64,000 nt of DNA from NCBI RefSeq assembly GCF_000390185.1, contig NZ_AQHR01000085.1, forward strand, positions 186,001 to 250,000, read 5' to 3'. Shown here piece by piece: positions 44,601 through 52,085 of the stretch; the first letter of the stretch is position 1, and each line of letters begins with the position of its first letter. A model generated the notes under the pieces. The model worked only from the letters and a program-made list of their open reading frames with translations. It had not been told where the DNA came from and did no database searches. A program made the translations under genes and the position numbers. The stretch is from Lunatimonas lonarensis. GTDB taxonomy: Bacteria; Bacteroidota; Bacteroidia; Cytophagales; Cyclobacteriaceae.

Positions 44601-44794
44601 TTATTCGTGCTTTGGAAGACCTAAACAGAAAAGACGAGGCAGATAAACTGTGGAATAACATCCAACAAGGAACCAACCGCCAAGCGGTGATCAACTTGGG
44701 CGTACTAACCGGCAGAATAACCGACCAAGAAGTTACGGAAAACAGAGAGTATCAGTTGATGAAGAAGATATTGGACGCCGCAGGAAGGAATTGA
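41684..44794 (+). CDS. DUF5107 domain and TPR-repeat secreted protein
   Basis: 1036 aa from MFRYFLLSVTIGVVSQAVFG with a signal peptide probably cleaved before QATVSESKR; a frame open from 41606 has 26 extra residues that do not fit. Residues about 30-330 match DUF5107, a beta-sandwich related to aldose-1-epimerase-like folds (VSILPEIGGRVWGAREKSTGYDFIYEN, then GGIEFNFGIIGHAPSTASPVDY). From about 455 there is a chain of TPR motifs (YYQARQEYNSRNYNGAKKLYENCLEIDPGHQ and repeats) to the C-terminus. The family is found with carbohydrate loci in Bacteroidota; the biochemical role is not established. It lies 158 bp after argH with direct repeats of ACGTTCAA in the gap, so it probably has its own promoter. 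Confidence 0.85.
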   Translation: MFRYFLLSVTIGVVSQAVFGQQATVSESKRTFTTYPFGDPTPIAAFAYKPDIYPYFRFEGYSVQPVDQEWKEVRLENDYLSVSILPEIGGRVWGAREKSTGYDFIYENGVVKFRNIAMRGPWASGGIEFNFGIIGHAPSTASPVDYVYFENPDGSVTCVVGTMDLPSRTQWRVKINLPKDKAYFETEGLWYNPEPLRQPYYNWMTAAAHVGDDQEFFYPGHIALQHSGSLIDWPIQDGRNVAMYRENNFGSSKSHHMAGSFQNHFGGYFHDKGVGFGHFSNYEEMPGKKLWLWALSRSGGIWEDLLTDNDGQYMEFQAGRMLNQFSPTRQVPTPLTKAGFTPYTLDKWTDYWFPVKQTGGISEVSTDGVFFVENKNGQVGIRFNPFRTITGELEFWIDGQKRGSLPLNAKPMDVINHTLAVREGMKHLEIKLKNKTLYAWQEKDPNRLSRPFDAEPAPKLSEADDFYYQARQEYNSRNYNGAKKLYENCLEIDPGHQRARIDLSELAFRFADYDVALAHIVKALSTDFYDPQANFVAASIYREKDQPTDALEAYGWAARSMEFRSGAYTAMSEIYLHQDDLAKAETYARKALDYNRYQVMAYQVLAVAARLTDRAEHASNWLNQLLEIDPLSHFARFEQYLLKLPGTSLSAFDDGIKNEFPFQTYLEIASIYLKYGRNEDAIAALKSSPTHALVHLWHSYLEGESGGSQLDAFLAKPIDWVFPFRKETFRMLEWAVKEKPHWKSSYYLALNGMNLGRESKSKQLLVELGNAPDEYSFYLNRAALLKDYANYSPLDDLQKALEMDPGQWRNHHRLAQTYEHMGDHGKQQEILEAAVAKFPGNYMLELDLIRSWAALGAYEKAMKGLSTIHVLPYEGAGEGRNVFEQVYLNAALEDLREKRFREANAKVTKSLEWPENLGVGKPFETDETIQNYLFALIAKAAGRQKAYRNRLEMVVGQPESQSRRLLRPQSALVIRALEDLNRKDEADKLWNNIQQGTNRQAVINLGVLTGRITDQEVTENREYQLMKKILDAAGRN

Positions 44795-44806
44795 TTAACC
44801 AACCTA

Positions 44807-45028
44807 TCATATCCAATCCCAAATCAAGTACACCATTATAAATGCCAATAAGTAGCCGGCCAAAAAGGAGATAAAATAAGGCCAAGTCAAGTCGTATTCC
44901 TGGTACACGGAACGTTTTACATTTTTGGGGAGTGGATTAACCCGCTTAAAGGATTTTAACGGGAACAAGGATAAAAAAACCAGCCCATAAGAAACGGTAA
45001 AAACTAGCAGAGAAACCAATACTTCCAT
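44807..45028 (-). CDS. Small membrane protein, two TM helices
   Basis: 73 aa. Two hydrophobic helices (about 4-22 and 50-69) flank a basic loop (KSFKRVNPLPKNVKRSVYQEYD). I do not recognise the family. It is convergent with the DUF5107 gene and lies 85 bp downstream of the MFS transporter on the same strand. Codon use looks normal for the window, which supports it being real. Confidence 0.55.
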   Translation of the reverse strand: MEVLVSLLVFTVSYGLVFLSLFPLKSFKRVNPLPKNVKRSVYQEYDLTWPYFISFLAGYLLAFIMVYLIWDWI

Positions 45029-45113
45029 AACAGGTTACTTATGAGGCAAATATAATCATGTGCTGTAAGAAGCCCAATTTCTTTTCGGTAAAATCAGTTT
45101 GAAATGACGTGAA

Positions 45114-46391
45114 TCAGTGTTTGAGATTAAAAACATTGAAAAAGTCAAAACGTCTGTGACGGTTTTTAAACCTGTATTTCATTTTTGCGTACGTGAAGGC
45201 TGGAATGATTCGGAAGGATTGCACCGTCACTAGGAGCATAAGTACGATGGAAATCACAAATATCACATCAAAGCGATAACCTAGGTCGATAATAACGCCA
45301 TATACAGCCGGACCGACCGCAGAGCTAAAAACCATCACAGAGGTAAAAACACTCCTCACTTTTCCGATTTGGGCTGCTCCGAACAGCTCTACCTGCAATG
45401 CGGAAATAATGGCATTTCCCATCCCGGCAGAAACCCCCATAAGAATCATGTAGGGAAAAATCACCCAGGGATTGTCCATCAGCCAGATAAAAAAGACGGC
45501 AACCAAAAACGGAAACAGATAGAAAGGAAAAAATTGTTTGGCCGTATACCTGTCTATCAACGGCCCTGCGAATAAAATAGCCACAGAACCTGAAATGGCG
45601 TAACAAGTGAGCCCCAACGCCATCCACTGTATCGTCCATCCTTTAAAGTCGGCTATGGAAAATTGATAAAAAAACAACCCAGTAATGATAAACGCCAACG
45701 CGAAGAGATTTGGAGCCAACAGCCAGAACGCCTTGGATCCCATGATTTGCCAGGTAGAAACCTCCTTCCTCGTGACGTGGGTGGTGCTATCATCTGGGTC
45801 AGCAATGACCAAGTTTCGCTCGTCCAACAAAAAATAAACCAGTAACGGAATCGTGATTAACACCAGTGCCGCACTGACCAATAGCGAGCCCCGCCAATCG
45901 GTAAAACCAAGCATCCAAACCACCGTAATCGGCAACAACGCCTGGCCAAGGGGATGTCCCAGAGATGCCAGACTAATCGCCTTACCCCTGCCCTTATGGA
46001 AGTATTTGGACATGCTTGTCATCGAAATATGACTGAACAACCCCTGCCCGGCAATACGTAGACCAAAGAATACAAACGGCAACAAGAAAACCTGACGAAC
46101 CATACTCAGACCGATCATGGAAACCACAAAGACCACCGTTGAGCACATGGTATAGGTGGTTATTTTTACCTGATCTATGAGCTTTCCAACATGGGGAAGC
46201 AACAAGGCACTAGCTATAGTTGCCAACATATAGTAAGCGCTTATCTCCGCATTGGCCAGACCAAACTCCTCCATCAAAAAAGGAATGTAAATGGCCAACA
46301 GGTAGGTCTGACCATAACCCGATAGATAGGTCATCAACATCCCAAAAGACAAAAGCCTACCATTTGACCTTACAAAGTCTATGTATCCCAT
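45114..46391 (-). CDS. Major facilitator superfamily transporter
   Basis: 425 aa with about 12 hydrophobic helices. The first half has an HVGKLIDQVKITTYT loop 2-3, and GRGKAISLASLGHPLGQALLPITVVW matches the OFA/oxalate-formate-like or monocarboxylate-like groups. A cytoplasmic central loop (residues about 195-215, with DERNLVIADPDDSTTHV) separates the halves. The C-terminal tail is basic. Substrate unknown. A Bacteroidota-type promoter lies about 72 bp upstream. Confidence 0.88.
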   Translation of the reverse strand: MGYIDFVRSNGRLLSFGMLMTYLSGYGQTYLLAIYIPFLMEEFGLANAEISAYYMLATIASALLLPHVGKLIDQVKITTYTMCSTVVFVVSMIGLSMVRQVFLLPFVFFGLRIAGQGLFSHISMTSMSKYFHKGRGKAISLASLGHPLGQALLPITVVWMLGFTDWRGSLLVSAALVLITIPLLVYFLLDERNLVIADPDDSTTHVTRKEVSTWQIMGSKAFWLLAPNLFALAFIITGLFFYQFSIADFKGWTIQWMALGLTCYAISGSVAILFAGPLIDRYTAKQFFPFYLFPFLVAVFFIWLMDNPWVIFPYMILMGVSAGMGNAIISALQVELFGAAQIGKVRSVFTSVMVFSSAVGPAVYGVIIDLGYRFDVIFVISIVLMLLVTVQSFRIIPAFTYAKMKYRFKNRHRRFDFFNVFNLKH

Positions 46392-46462
46392 CTATCCGCT
46401 AATTATAGCCGTCCACCGCCGGGACGCGATGGAAAAAAGAATGCCCCAAAAGCTCCCAAAAA

Positions 46463-46496
46463 CAAAAGTAACTATTTCCCCATTGACCTTTACCAA
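46463..46496 (-). promoter_or_regulatory. Candidate Bacteroidota promoter of the MFS gene
   Basis: On the minus strand a TACTTTTG -7 box (46470-46463) lies 23 bp downstream of a TTG (46496-46494). This fits the TTG-N17-23-TAnnTTTG consensus at its upper spacing limit. The box is about 72 bp before the ATG at 46391. Confidence 0.45.
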
Positions 46497-46587
46497 TTTA
46501 TTTGTCCTAAACCCATTAATTGATGGCATTCCCAAATACTTTTCGATTTTTTTTTAGTTACTTAGCTGAAACATCTATTTCTACACT

Positions 46588-47019
46588 ATGACAACCGGAT
46601 TTCAGCATCTTCATTCTTTCCTCGCGTATCTCGCGCTACTCGGCCTTACCATCAGTTTCTTTTACGGAATGGTCGGAGCCTTTAGCGGCAGGGAGTTTAC
46701 CGAAAAAGACCGAAAATTCGCCCTGTTTGGCTTGATTCCCATCCACATTCAGTTACTCGTGGGGATCATTCTGTATTTTGTGAGCCCCTTGGGCCTTGCC
46801 AACCTAAGTGGTGCCGCCATGGCCGATTCCATGAGCCGCCTATACGCATTGGAGCATCCGCTGATCAATATCATTGCAGTGGGTGTCATTACGGTCGGAT
46901 ACAGCCGGGCAAAAAAACTGACCGACAGTAGAAACAGGTTTAGAAGCATCTACATGTTTTATGGAGTTGGACTGGTTTTGATACTAAGCCGTATTCCTTG
47001 GACTGCCTGGCTAAACTAA
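46588..47019 (+). CDS. Four-TM membrane protein, possibly cytochrome b-like
   Basis: 143 aa with four hydrophobic helices (about 10-30, 45-64, 89-105, 121-138). Conserved-looking His residues sit at helix starts (HLHSFLAYLALLGL and LEHPLINIIAVGVITVGYSRAKK), which suits heme binding, but I cannot assign a family with certainty. It is divergent from the MFS gene and is followed by a strong terminator, so it is probably monocistronic. Confidence 0.7.
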   Translation: MTTGFQHLHSFLAYLALLGLTISFFYGMVGAFSGREFTEKDRKFALFGLIPIHIQLLVGIILYFVSPLGLANLSGAAMADSMSRLYALEHPLINIIAVGVITVGYSRAKKLTDSRNRFRSIYMFYGVGLVLILSRIPWTAWLN

Positions 47020-47040
47020 AGCCATATCCTTTTCCGATTG

Positions 47041-47074
47041 AAAAAGACCGAGGGAATCCGTCCTCGGTCTTTTT
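47041..47074 (+). terminator. Rho-independent terminator after the four-TM protein gene
   Basis: AAAAAGACCGAGG (47041-47053) and CCTCGGTCTTTTT (47062-47074) form a 13-bp stem with an 8-nt loop. It lies 21 bp past the stop and is likely functional in both directions. Confidence 0.93.
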
Positions 47075-47159
47075 GGTTTATGGATATGAAAAACACCCGC
47101 TATTGGTAGCCTACCTCTACCCTCCTGTCCAATTCAAATCTCTTCTCAACAAACCACCC

Positions 47160-47387
47160 ATGCAAGACAGCCATCTTCTTATCGACTTAGTGACAAAAAA
47201 GATGCCTTTTGGGAAATATAAAGACCGGCTGATATGTGACTTGCCCGAACACTACTTGGTCTGGTTTAGAAGCCAAGGCTTCCCTCCGGGAAAACTGGGC
47301 TTATGGTTGGAAACCATGTACGAAATCCGGCTTAACGGTCTCGAACACCTGATAGCTGAATTAAAACGACGGTACAAAACCACGTAA
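47160..47387 (+). CDS. DUF3820 family protein
   Basis: 75 aa from MQDSHLLIDLVTKKMPFGKY; the frame open from 46998 runs through the preceding terminator and is not believed. The core MPFGKYKDRLICDLPEHYLVWFRSQGFPPGKLG is the DUF3820 signature (PFGKYKG...LP..YL.WF). Members are small cytosolic proteins of unknown role, structurally like a putative quorum-regulated factor of Pseudomonas. The C-terminus is basic (ELKRRYKTT). It stands alone between a terminator and the TonB receptor gene. Confidence 0.85.
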   Translation: MQDSHLLIDLVTKKMPFGKYKDRLICDLPEHYLVWFRSQGFPPGKLGLWLETMYEIRLNGLEHLIAELKRRYKTT

Positions 47388-47540
47388 AACCAAGCGCGAA
47401 CTGAACGGGAAACCAACCTATTTTAAAACCTCCGCTGGTCAAACATGGGAAAGTTATCCCTATCGGAAAGACCAAAGATGTCACAAATGGTAGGAGTTAG
47501 AAAATATAGTGGATAACAGGCAAGAAATCGGCAGTCGGAA

Positions 47541-47571
47541 TTGCGAATCCAACTCAAACGCAATAATTTTG
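47541..47571 (+). promoter_or_regulatory. Bacteroidota promoter of the TonB receptor, with overlapping operator
   Basis: TTG (47541-47543), exactly 20 bp, then TAATTTTG (47564-47571), a full match to the -33 TTG / -7 TAnnTTTG consensus. GCAA-TAATT-TTGC (47560-47572) is an inverted repeat centred on the -7 box, where a repressor would block initiation. A related GCAA-N5-TTGC occurs before the downstream lipoprotein gene. Confidence 0.7.
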
Positions 47572-47585
47572 CATTTGAAACTATA

Positions 47586-49970
47586 TTGCACAAAGTAAGC
47601 ATTCCATTGAGTCGATTTCTAGCAACCCTTCTTGCTACCATCCTTCTTTTACCCCTCATTTCCGCCATGCTAGTTGCCCAGACCGTCAGGGGAACCATCA
47701 CGGGAGAAGGAGGGGAACCACTGATGGCCCACATTCATATCCATGAGCTGGGAAAAAGTGCCTTGGCCGATCTCGAGGGGAATTTTTCGATTAGTGGGCT
47801 AAGATCCGGTACCTACCATCTTCATTTCACCCATATGGGTTATAAAGCCCAAACGCTCACCGTCCGCATACTGGAGGAAGATATCTCACTCGAGGTCACG
47901 ATGCCGGAGTCAGCGTTCACCCTACAGGCACTTACGGTCGAAGCAAACCCCTTCAAAAACGGTCCGATTGAGCAATCCCAAACCATCGATGTAATCGACC
48001 GAAACTTCATCGAACGAAACAACACAGGCACTTTTGCAAACGCCTTGGAGAAGCTCCCAGGGATAAGTACGATCAATACCGGTGTAGGCATCAGCAAACC
48101 CGTGATCCGTGGCATGAGTTTTAACCGTATCATGATCAACGATCGGGGAATCAAACAGGAGGGCCAACAATGGGGAGCAGACCACGGGCTGGAGATTGAT
48201 CCCTTCGATGTAGACCGGGTGGAAATCATTAAAGGGCCGGCGTCGTTGGTATACGGATCGGACGGCATGGCTGGCGTCATCAATATTGCCCCGGGCGCCA
48301 CGCCTGACCCCGGTACCCTCAATGGCCACCTGATCAGTACCTACCGTTCAAACAACCATATGTTCGGCCATAGCGGCATGCTGGAGGGGAACCATAACGA
48401 CTTTATATTCAAGGCCAGATTCACGGCACAGGATTATGAGAACTACCGGGTACCGGCCAGTCAGTTTACCTATGCCGGATTTGTTTTGCCCATTTTTGAA
48501 AACAGGCTAAAAAACACCGCTGGAAGCGAACGCCATTTTTCTTTTTCAGGAGGCGTACGTAAAGACTGGGGAAAATCAACGATCACCATTAGTCGTTTTA
48601 GCCAGGATGCAGGCATTTTTACAGGCGCGGTAGGCATACCGAATTCCTACAGCCTAAGACATGATAATGGACACGGAATTGTGGACTTTCCGAGACAGGA
48701 CAATACGCATCTCAAAGTAATAAGCAACACGACCGTTCAGCATAAAAATAATTGGCTTGAAATAGATCTAGCCTATCAGGCAAACCGGAGAAGGGAAGAA
48801 TCTCTTCCGCATGCCCATGGTATTGGACCCACTCCGGAGGGAAACCTTGCCTTGGGCCTGTTTTTGGATGTAATTACAGGAAACGTACGGTACAATACCC
48901 GAATCAATGGCAAGCACCAAACCATTGTTGGTTTTCAATCCCAACACATGCAAAACCGACATGCCGGATTTGAATTTTTGCTGCCAAACTTCCAAAGTAC
49001 ACAAGCGGGCACCTATTACTTCCACGAATACCGCTGGAAAAAGAACCTGATCGTCAACGCAGGCGTACGGGTAGATGCGGCTGTCCATCGAATTAGGGAA
49101 CACCGTCAGCCAATTTATGAACGCCTGCGCCCCACAGGAGAGTATGAGCAAAGAAACCCGGAAATAAACCGCACATTCTTCAACGTGAGTGGATCCAGTG
49201 GTCTTTCTTGGGTTCTTGGTGATGACCACAACCTTAAGCTGAACCTAGGCAGCAGCTTTCGTATGCCCACTCCCATTGAACTTGCTACAAATGGAGTCCA
49301 TCATGGCAACTTCCGCCACGAAGTTGGAAATCCGGCACTCAATCCTGAAAGAAGCTATCAGGCAGACCTGAATTACACCTACTCTACCAAACGGTTTTTA
49401 TTCGGTATCAGTCCATTTTGGGGCTACTATGATGGCTACATATACCTGTCCCCTTCTGGGCGGTTCTCCACCATTCCAGGTGCGAGCACAGTCTGGAATT
49501 ACCGCCAAAACAACGCCGTTTTTACCGGCGGCGAGGTAAAAACCGAATGGGTGCTCTTTAGCGGTTTTTCGCTCTCTGTGGCGGGCGAATACGTGTACAA
49601 TTTCAACTTGGACACCCGATTGCCATTACCCCTTACGCCACCTCTGAGTGTTTTGACCGGTTTTCATTATACCCTGCCCCTTACAAGCCAAGCATTCAGG
49701 GATTTTTACACCTTTGTAGAGTACAGACATGCCGCCGATCAAAACAGAACCGACCGAAACGAAAGGTCAACAGCAGGATATGACCTGGTGGAAGCTGGAT
49801 TTGGTTGGGAATCCCGGATTGGTCAGCAGTCTGTGTTGGTTCAGGTAAGTGGGCAGAACCTTACCAATTCCTTCTATTTCAATCACCTGAGCCGGTATAG
49901 ACTTTTAAACTTACCCGAACAGGGAAGAAATATTTCGCTTAGCATCAAGATCCCGTTTCGGCTAAGGTAA
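47586..49970 (+). CDS. TonB-dependent outer-membrane receptor, ZnuD-like metal receptor
   Basis: About 794 aa if translation starts at a TTG at 47586; another TTG at 47607 is possible. The frame is open from 47541, but that TTG is the -33 box of the promoter. The signal peptide is FLATLLATILLLPLISAML. A CarboxypepD_reg-like beta domain (TVRGTITGEGGEPLMAHIHI...) is followed by a plug domain with GTFANALEKLPGISTINTG, VIRGMSFNRIMINDRGI, QQWGADHGLEID and VEIIKGPASLVYGSDGMAGV. The QQWGADHG loop is like zinc receptors of the ZnuD type. The C-terminal barrel strand ends ISLSIKIPFRLR. The His-rich lipoprotein downstream supports metal uptake, probably zinc. Confidence 0.9.
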   Translation: MHKVSIPLSRFLATLLATILLLPLISAMLVAQTVRGTITGEGGEPLMAHIHIHELGKSALADLEGNFSISGLRSGTYHLHFTHMGYKAQTLTVRILEEDISLEVTMPESAFTLQALTVEANPFKNGPIEQSQTIDVIDRNFIERNNTGTFANALEKLPGISTINTGVGISKPVIRGMSFNRIMINDRGIKQEGQQWGADHGLEIDPFDVDRVEIIKGPASLVYGSDGMAGVINIAPGATPDPGTLNGHLISTYRSNNHMFGHSGMLEGNHNDFIFKARFTAQDYENYRVPASQFTYAGFVLPIFENRLKNTAGSERHFSFSGGVRKDWGKSTITISRFSQDAGIFTGAVGIPNSYSLRHDNGHGIVDFPRQDNTHLKVISNTTVQHKNNWLEIDLAYQANRRREESLPHAHGIGPTPEGNLALGLFLDVITGNVRYNTRINGKHQTIVGFQSQHMQNRHAGFEFLLPNFQSTQAGTYYFHEYRWKKNLIVNAGVRVDAAVHRIREHRQPIYERLRPTGEYEQRNPEINRTFFNVSGSSGLSWVLGDDHNLKLNLGSSFRMPTPIELATNGVHHGNFRHEVGNPALNPERSYQADLNYTYSTKRFLFGISPFWGYYDGYIYLSPSGRFSTIPGASTVWNYRQNNAVFTGGEVKTEWVLFSGFSLSVAGEYVYNFNLDTRLPLPLTPPLSVLTGFHYTLPLTSQAFRDFYTFVEYRHAADQNRTDRNERSTAGYDLVEAGFGWESRIGQQSVLVQVSGQNLTNSFYFNHLSRYRLLNLPEQGRNISLSIKIPFRLR

Positions 49971-50020
49971 ACAAATTGGTAAAAAAAGGTTTGCAGATAC
50001 GATCGTTAGGGTTTATTATT

Positions 50021-50033
50021 GCAACTATCTTGC
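50021..50033. promoter_or_regulatory. Second GCAA-N5-TTGC operator candidate, upstream of the lipoprotein gene
   Basis: GCAACTATCTTGC lies 36 bp upstream of the DUF4625 start. It matches the GCAA-N5-TTGCA pattern over the TonB receptor promoter. The shared pattern suggests one regulator, perhaps Zur-like. Confidence 0.45.
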
Positions 50034-50068
50034 AAATGCAACATTGTGTAACTTAAATATTTACTACC

Positions 50069-51019
50069 ATGAACCACGTAATGCGCTATTTGATGTTAGG
50101 ATTGGCAATCGGTTTTTTTTCCTGTGAGACCGATGACGATCAGTTAAGGGATATGGAAGCACCGGTAATCGGGGCAGCCGATGGACGGGATGCGATCAGG
50201 CCCGGGCACGGGGAAATTCGTGCTGCCACTACCGACCACATGCATGTGCGTTTTTCGGTTGAGGATCCATCCGGTATTGCCCAGGTTCGAGTCGATATTC
50301 ACAATGGTTTTGACGGGCATACACATGGAAGAATACAGACTGATTTCGAGCTATTGAACGTAAACGACATCTATTCCCCGGACGCGAGCAATCCATCGTT
50401 CCGGTTTCCACAAGGTGCTACGCGACTAAATGTCGATGGAACGGGAACAGATATTTATTGGGGTGGAAACAATAGTAGGGTTAGCGGTAACGTGTTGGCA
50501 GGACCTTACCATTTTACAATCCAAGCCATTGATATACATGGTAATCAAACAAGCTATGGAGATGGGTCGAACTACCTCGCAACGTTTTATATTAGAACTC
50601 CTTATGCACCAGAGGTATCCGTGACAAACCTGCACGACGGAGAAATAGAGGGCGAGGCTGGAGAAGCCTTGGAAGTGGAGGGCTTTATTAGGAAAACTTC
50701 CCACACCCTAAGCACGGATCTCAAATTCGTTTGGATCAGGTTAATGGAAGAAGAAGATGAGCATGATCACGAGCATCATGCCCATGCGCGTAGGTTATCG
50801 GGTGAATTTTACGAACGTATGTGGGGATCTTCTACTTGGAGACAGGGTTTAAATGGGCCTGAATTGCCAAGCAACACTGAAATAAACCTTGCTGAGCTAC
50901 TTAGCGGACAAAATGAAATAATTGTCCCCGCGGGAGAAGATCATTTGGATCTGGTCATTTGGGTAGAAGATGTGGCCGGCAACGTATCCCGTTATGTGTA
51001 TGAAGTACATGTGGATTAA
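50069..51019 (+). CDS. DUF4625 lipoprotein with His-rich loop
   Basis: 316 aa. Lipoprotein signal MRYLMLGLAIGFFSC with Cys at about residue 19. Two Ig-like beta-sandwich modules follow: HMHVRFSVEDPSGIAQVRVDIH...GPYHFTIQAIDIHGNQT (about 58-170) and a second ending DLVIWVEDVAGNVSRYVYEVHV. DUF4625 is typical of Bacteroidota surface lipoproteins. A His/Asp/Glu stretch (EDEHDHEHHAHARR, about 231-245) and a second His cluster (HNGFDGHTHGR) suggest capture of zinc or another divalent metal. It lies 98 bp after the ZnuD-like receptor and probably delivers metal to it. A strong terminator follows. Confidence 0.87.
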   Translation: MNHVMRYLMLGLAIGFFSCETDDDQLRDMEAPVIGAADGRDAIRPGHGEIRAATTDHMHVRFSVEDPSGIAQVRVDIHNGFDGHTHGRIQTDFELLNVNDIYSPDASNPSFRFPQGATRLNVDGTGTDIYWGGNNSRVSGNVLAGPYHFTIQAIDIHGNQTSYGDGSNYLATFYIRTPYAPEVSVTNLHDGEIEGEAGEALEVEGFIRKTSHTLSTDLKFVWIRLMEEEDEHDHEHHAHARRLSGEFYERMWGSSTWRQGLNGPELPSNTEINLAELLSGQNEIIVPAGEDHLDLVIWVEDVAGNVSRYVYEVHVD

Positions 51020-51040
51020 TTGAAAAATAAAAAAAACGTG

Positions 51041-51076
51041 AGGTGGTCTCTGATTTCCCAATCAATGAGATCACCT
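51041..51076 (+). terminator. Rho-independent terminator after the DUF4625 gene
   Basis: AGGTGGTCTC (51041-51050) pairs with GAGATCACCT (51067-51076) with one G-T wobble; TGATT and AATCA extend the stem inwards. A T-run follows. It ends the TonB receptor/lipoprotein transcript. Confidence 0.9.
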
Positions 51077-51084
51077 TTTTTATT

Positions 51085-51315
51085 TTATTTTACCAACGCC
51101 GGAAAAAACTTGGTATGTGGAAATCTCGGTATAAAAGTTGGCTTAGCGTTCCGATCCACCTTCTCCTCATAAACCGCAATAGGCAAGGAATCTACCAACG
51201 ACTCTAAACTTTTATAAAAATCAACTGGCATCCTTTTAGATGAATCTTCTACCTCCTGTTGATGCACCAGCAAAAGAAACGCGACCAATAATCCATATTT
51301 TAGAAAACAACCCAT
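51085..51315 (-). CDS. Small secreted or membrane-anchored hypothetical protein
   Basis: 76 aa from MGCFLKYGLLVAFLLLVHQ; an upstream ATG at 51333 adds six residues. Residues 5-18 form one hydrophobic helix, followed by a charged, Ser-rich tail (EVEDSSKRMPVDFYKSLESLVDSLP). I do not recognise a family. The N-terminal helix looks like a signal peptide or anchor. The start region overlaps no other gene. It is convergent with the DUF4625 transcript, and the terminator between them could serve both. Confidence 0.45.
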   Translation of the reverse strand: MGCFLKYGLLVAFLLLVHQQEVEDSSKRMPVDFYKSLESLVDSLPIAVYEEKVDRNAKPTFIPRFPHTKFFPALVK

Positions 51316-51437
51316 TCTAATGAAGTTTAACACTGTATCAACTTCTATTAAACAAAAAAAGTTGGCCTTTTAGGTACATTTTTTCTCTAATTAATTTCTT
51401 TTTTTTAGATGACGTTAATCGTATTCGATGGCTAAAA

Positions 51438-51953
51438 CTAGTTGGGGAAGTTCAATGTACAAACAGCTACTTTATTCCTGTCAAACAATTCAGGTGAATT
51501 GGGGTTTTTCCCTACATTTCCACTCGCCAAAATAATTGCATAATCCGGGCCATCCTCTGCAAGGTGAATCTTTATATGACCGTCGAACCCCGTAAAATCC
51601 TCAAACTGAAGGGTAGATCCATCGGAGAGGGTCCCCAGCACCGTTGTACTCCGCAGTGTGCGGATATCGATCGGGTTCAGCACCGTGGCAATTACCGCAT
51701 CTGCCTCCTCGTAGCTTCCAAAATGTAGGTGGGTAGGGAAAAAGTATTGCTCTCTACTTGTTGCCCCTTTTAAGTTTAACTCTACCTCCAATTCACCACT
51801 TTGTAGTTCCCGCACCGAAGCAGTGCCTTCATAGGGAAAATCGCTGGATTGGAAAAGGCTGTAGGTTACACTTCTGGCAGTATATTTTTCCTCCTCCACC
51901 TGACAGGACACAAGGAATAAAACAACGAACACAATCGACAAACTAGCTCTCAT
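51438..51953 (-). CDS. CHRD-like lipoprotein
   Basis: 171 aa. Lipobox FLVSC with Cys at about residue 17. The mature part is a beta-rich domain with SGELEVELNLKGATSREQYFFPTHLHFGSYEEADAVIATVLNPID and FDGHIKIHLAEDG, resembling CHRD (chordin-like) domains found in bacterial surface proteins; the HLHFG segment is also reminiscent of Cu/Zn superoxide dismutase-like folds. Function unknown. It is divergent from the DNA ligase gene. Two direct repeats of TATCCCAGT lie in the shared spacer at 51989 and 52001. Confidence 0.65.
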   Translation of the reverse strand: MRASLSIVFVVLFLVSCQVEEEKYTARSVTYSLFQSSDFPYEGTASVRELQSGELEVELNLKGATSREQYFFPTHLHFGSYEEADAVIATVLNPIDIRTLRSTTVLGTLSDGSTLQFEDFTGFDGHIKIHLAEDGPDYAIILASGNVGKNPNSPELFDRNKVAVCTLNFPN

Positions 51954-52085
51954 ATCGTTATAATTTTATAATCTGGTAAACGAATTTATATCCCAGTTGT
52001 TATCCCAGTAACATTTATCGGCAGTATAAAATCCCAAATCTGACGAAAATCATCAAATTAGCACCTGAATTGCACAAAGAAAACC

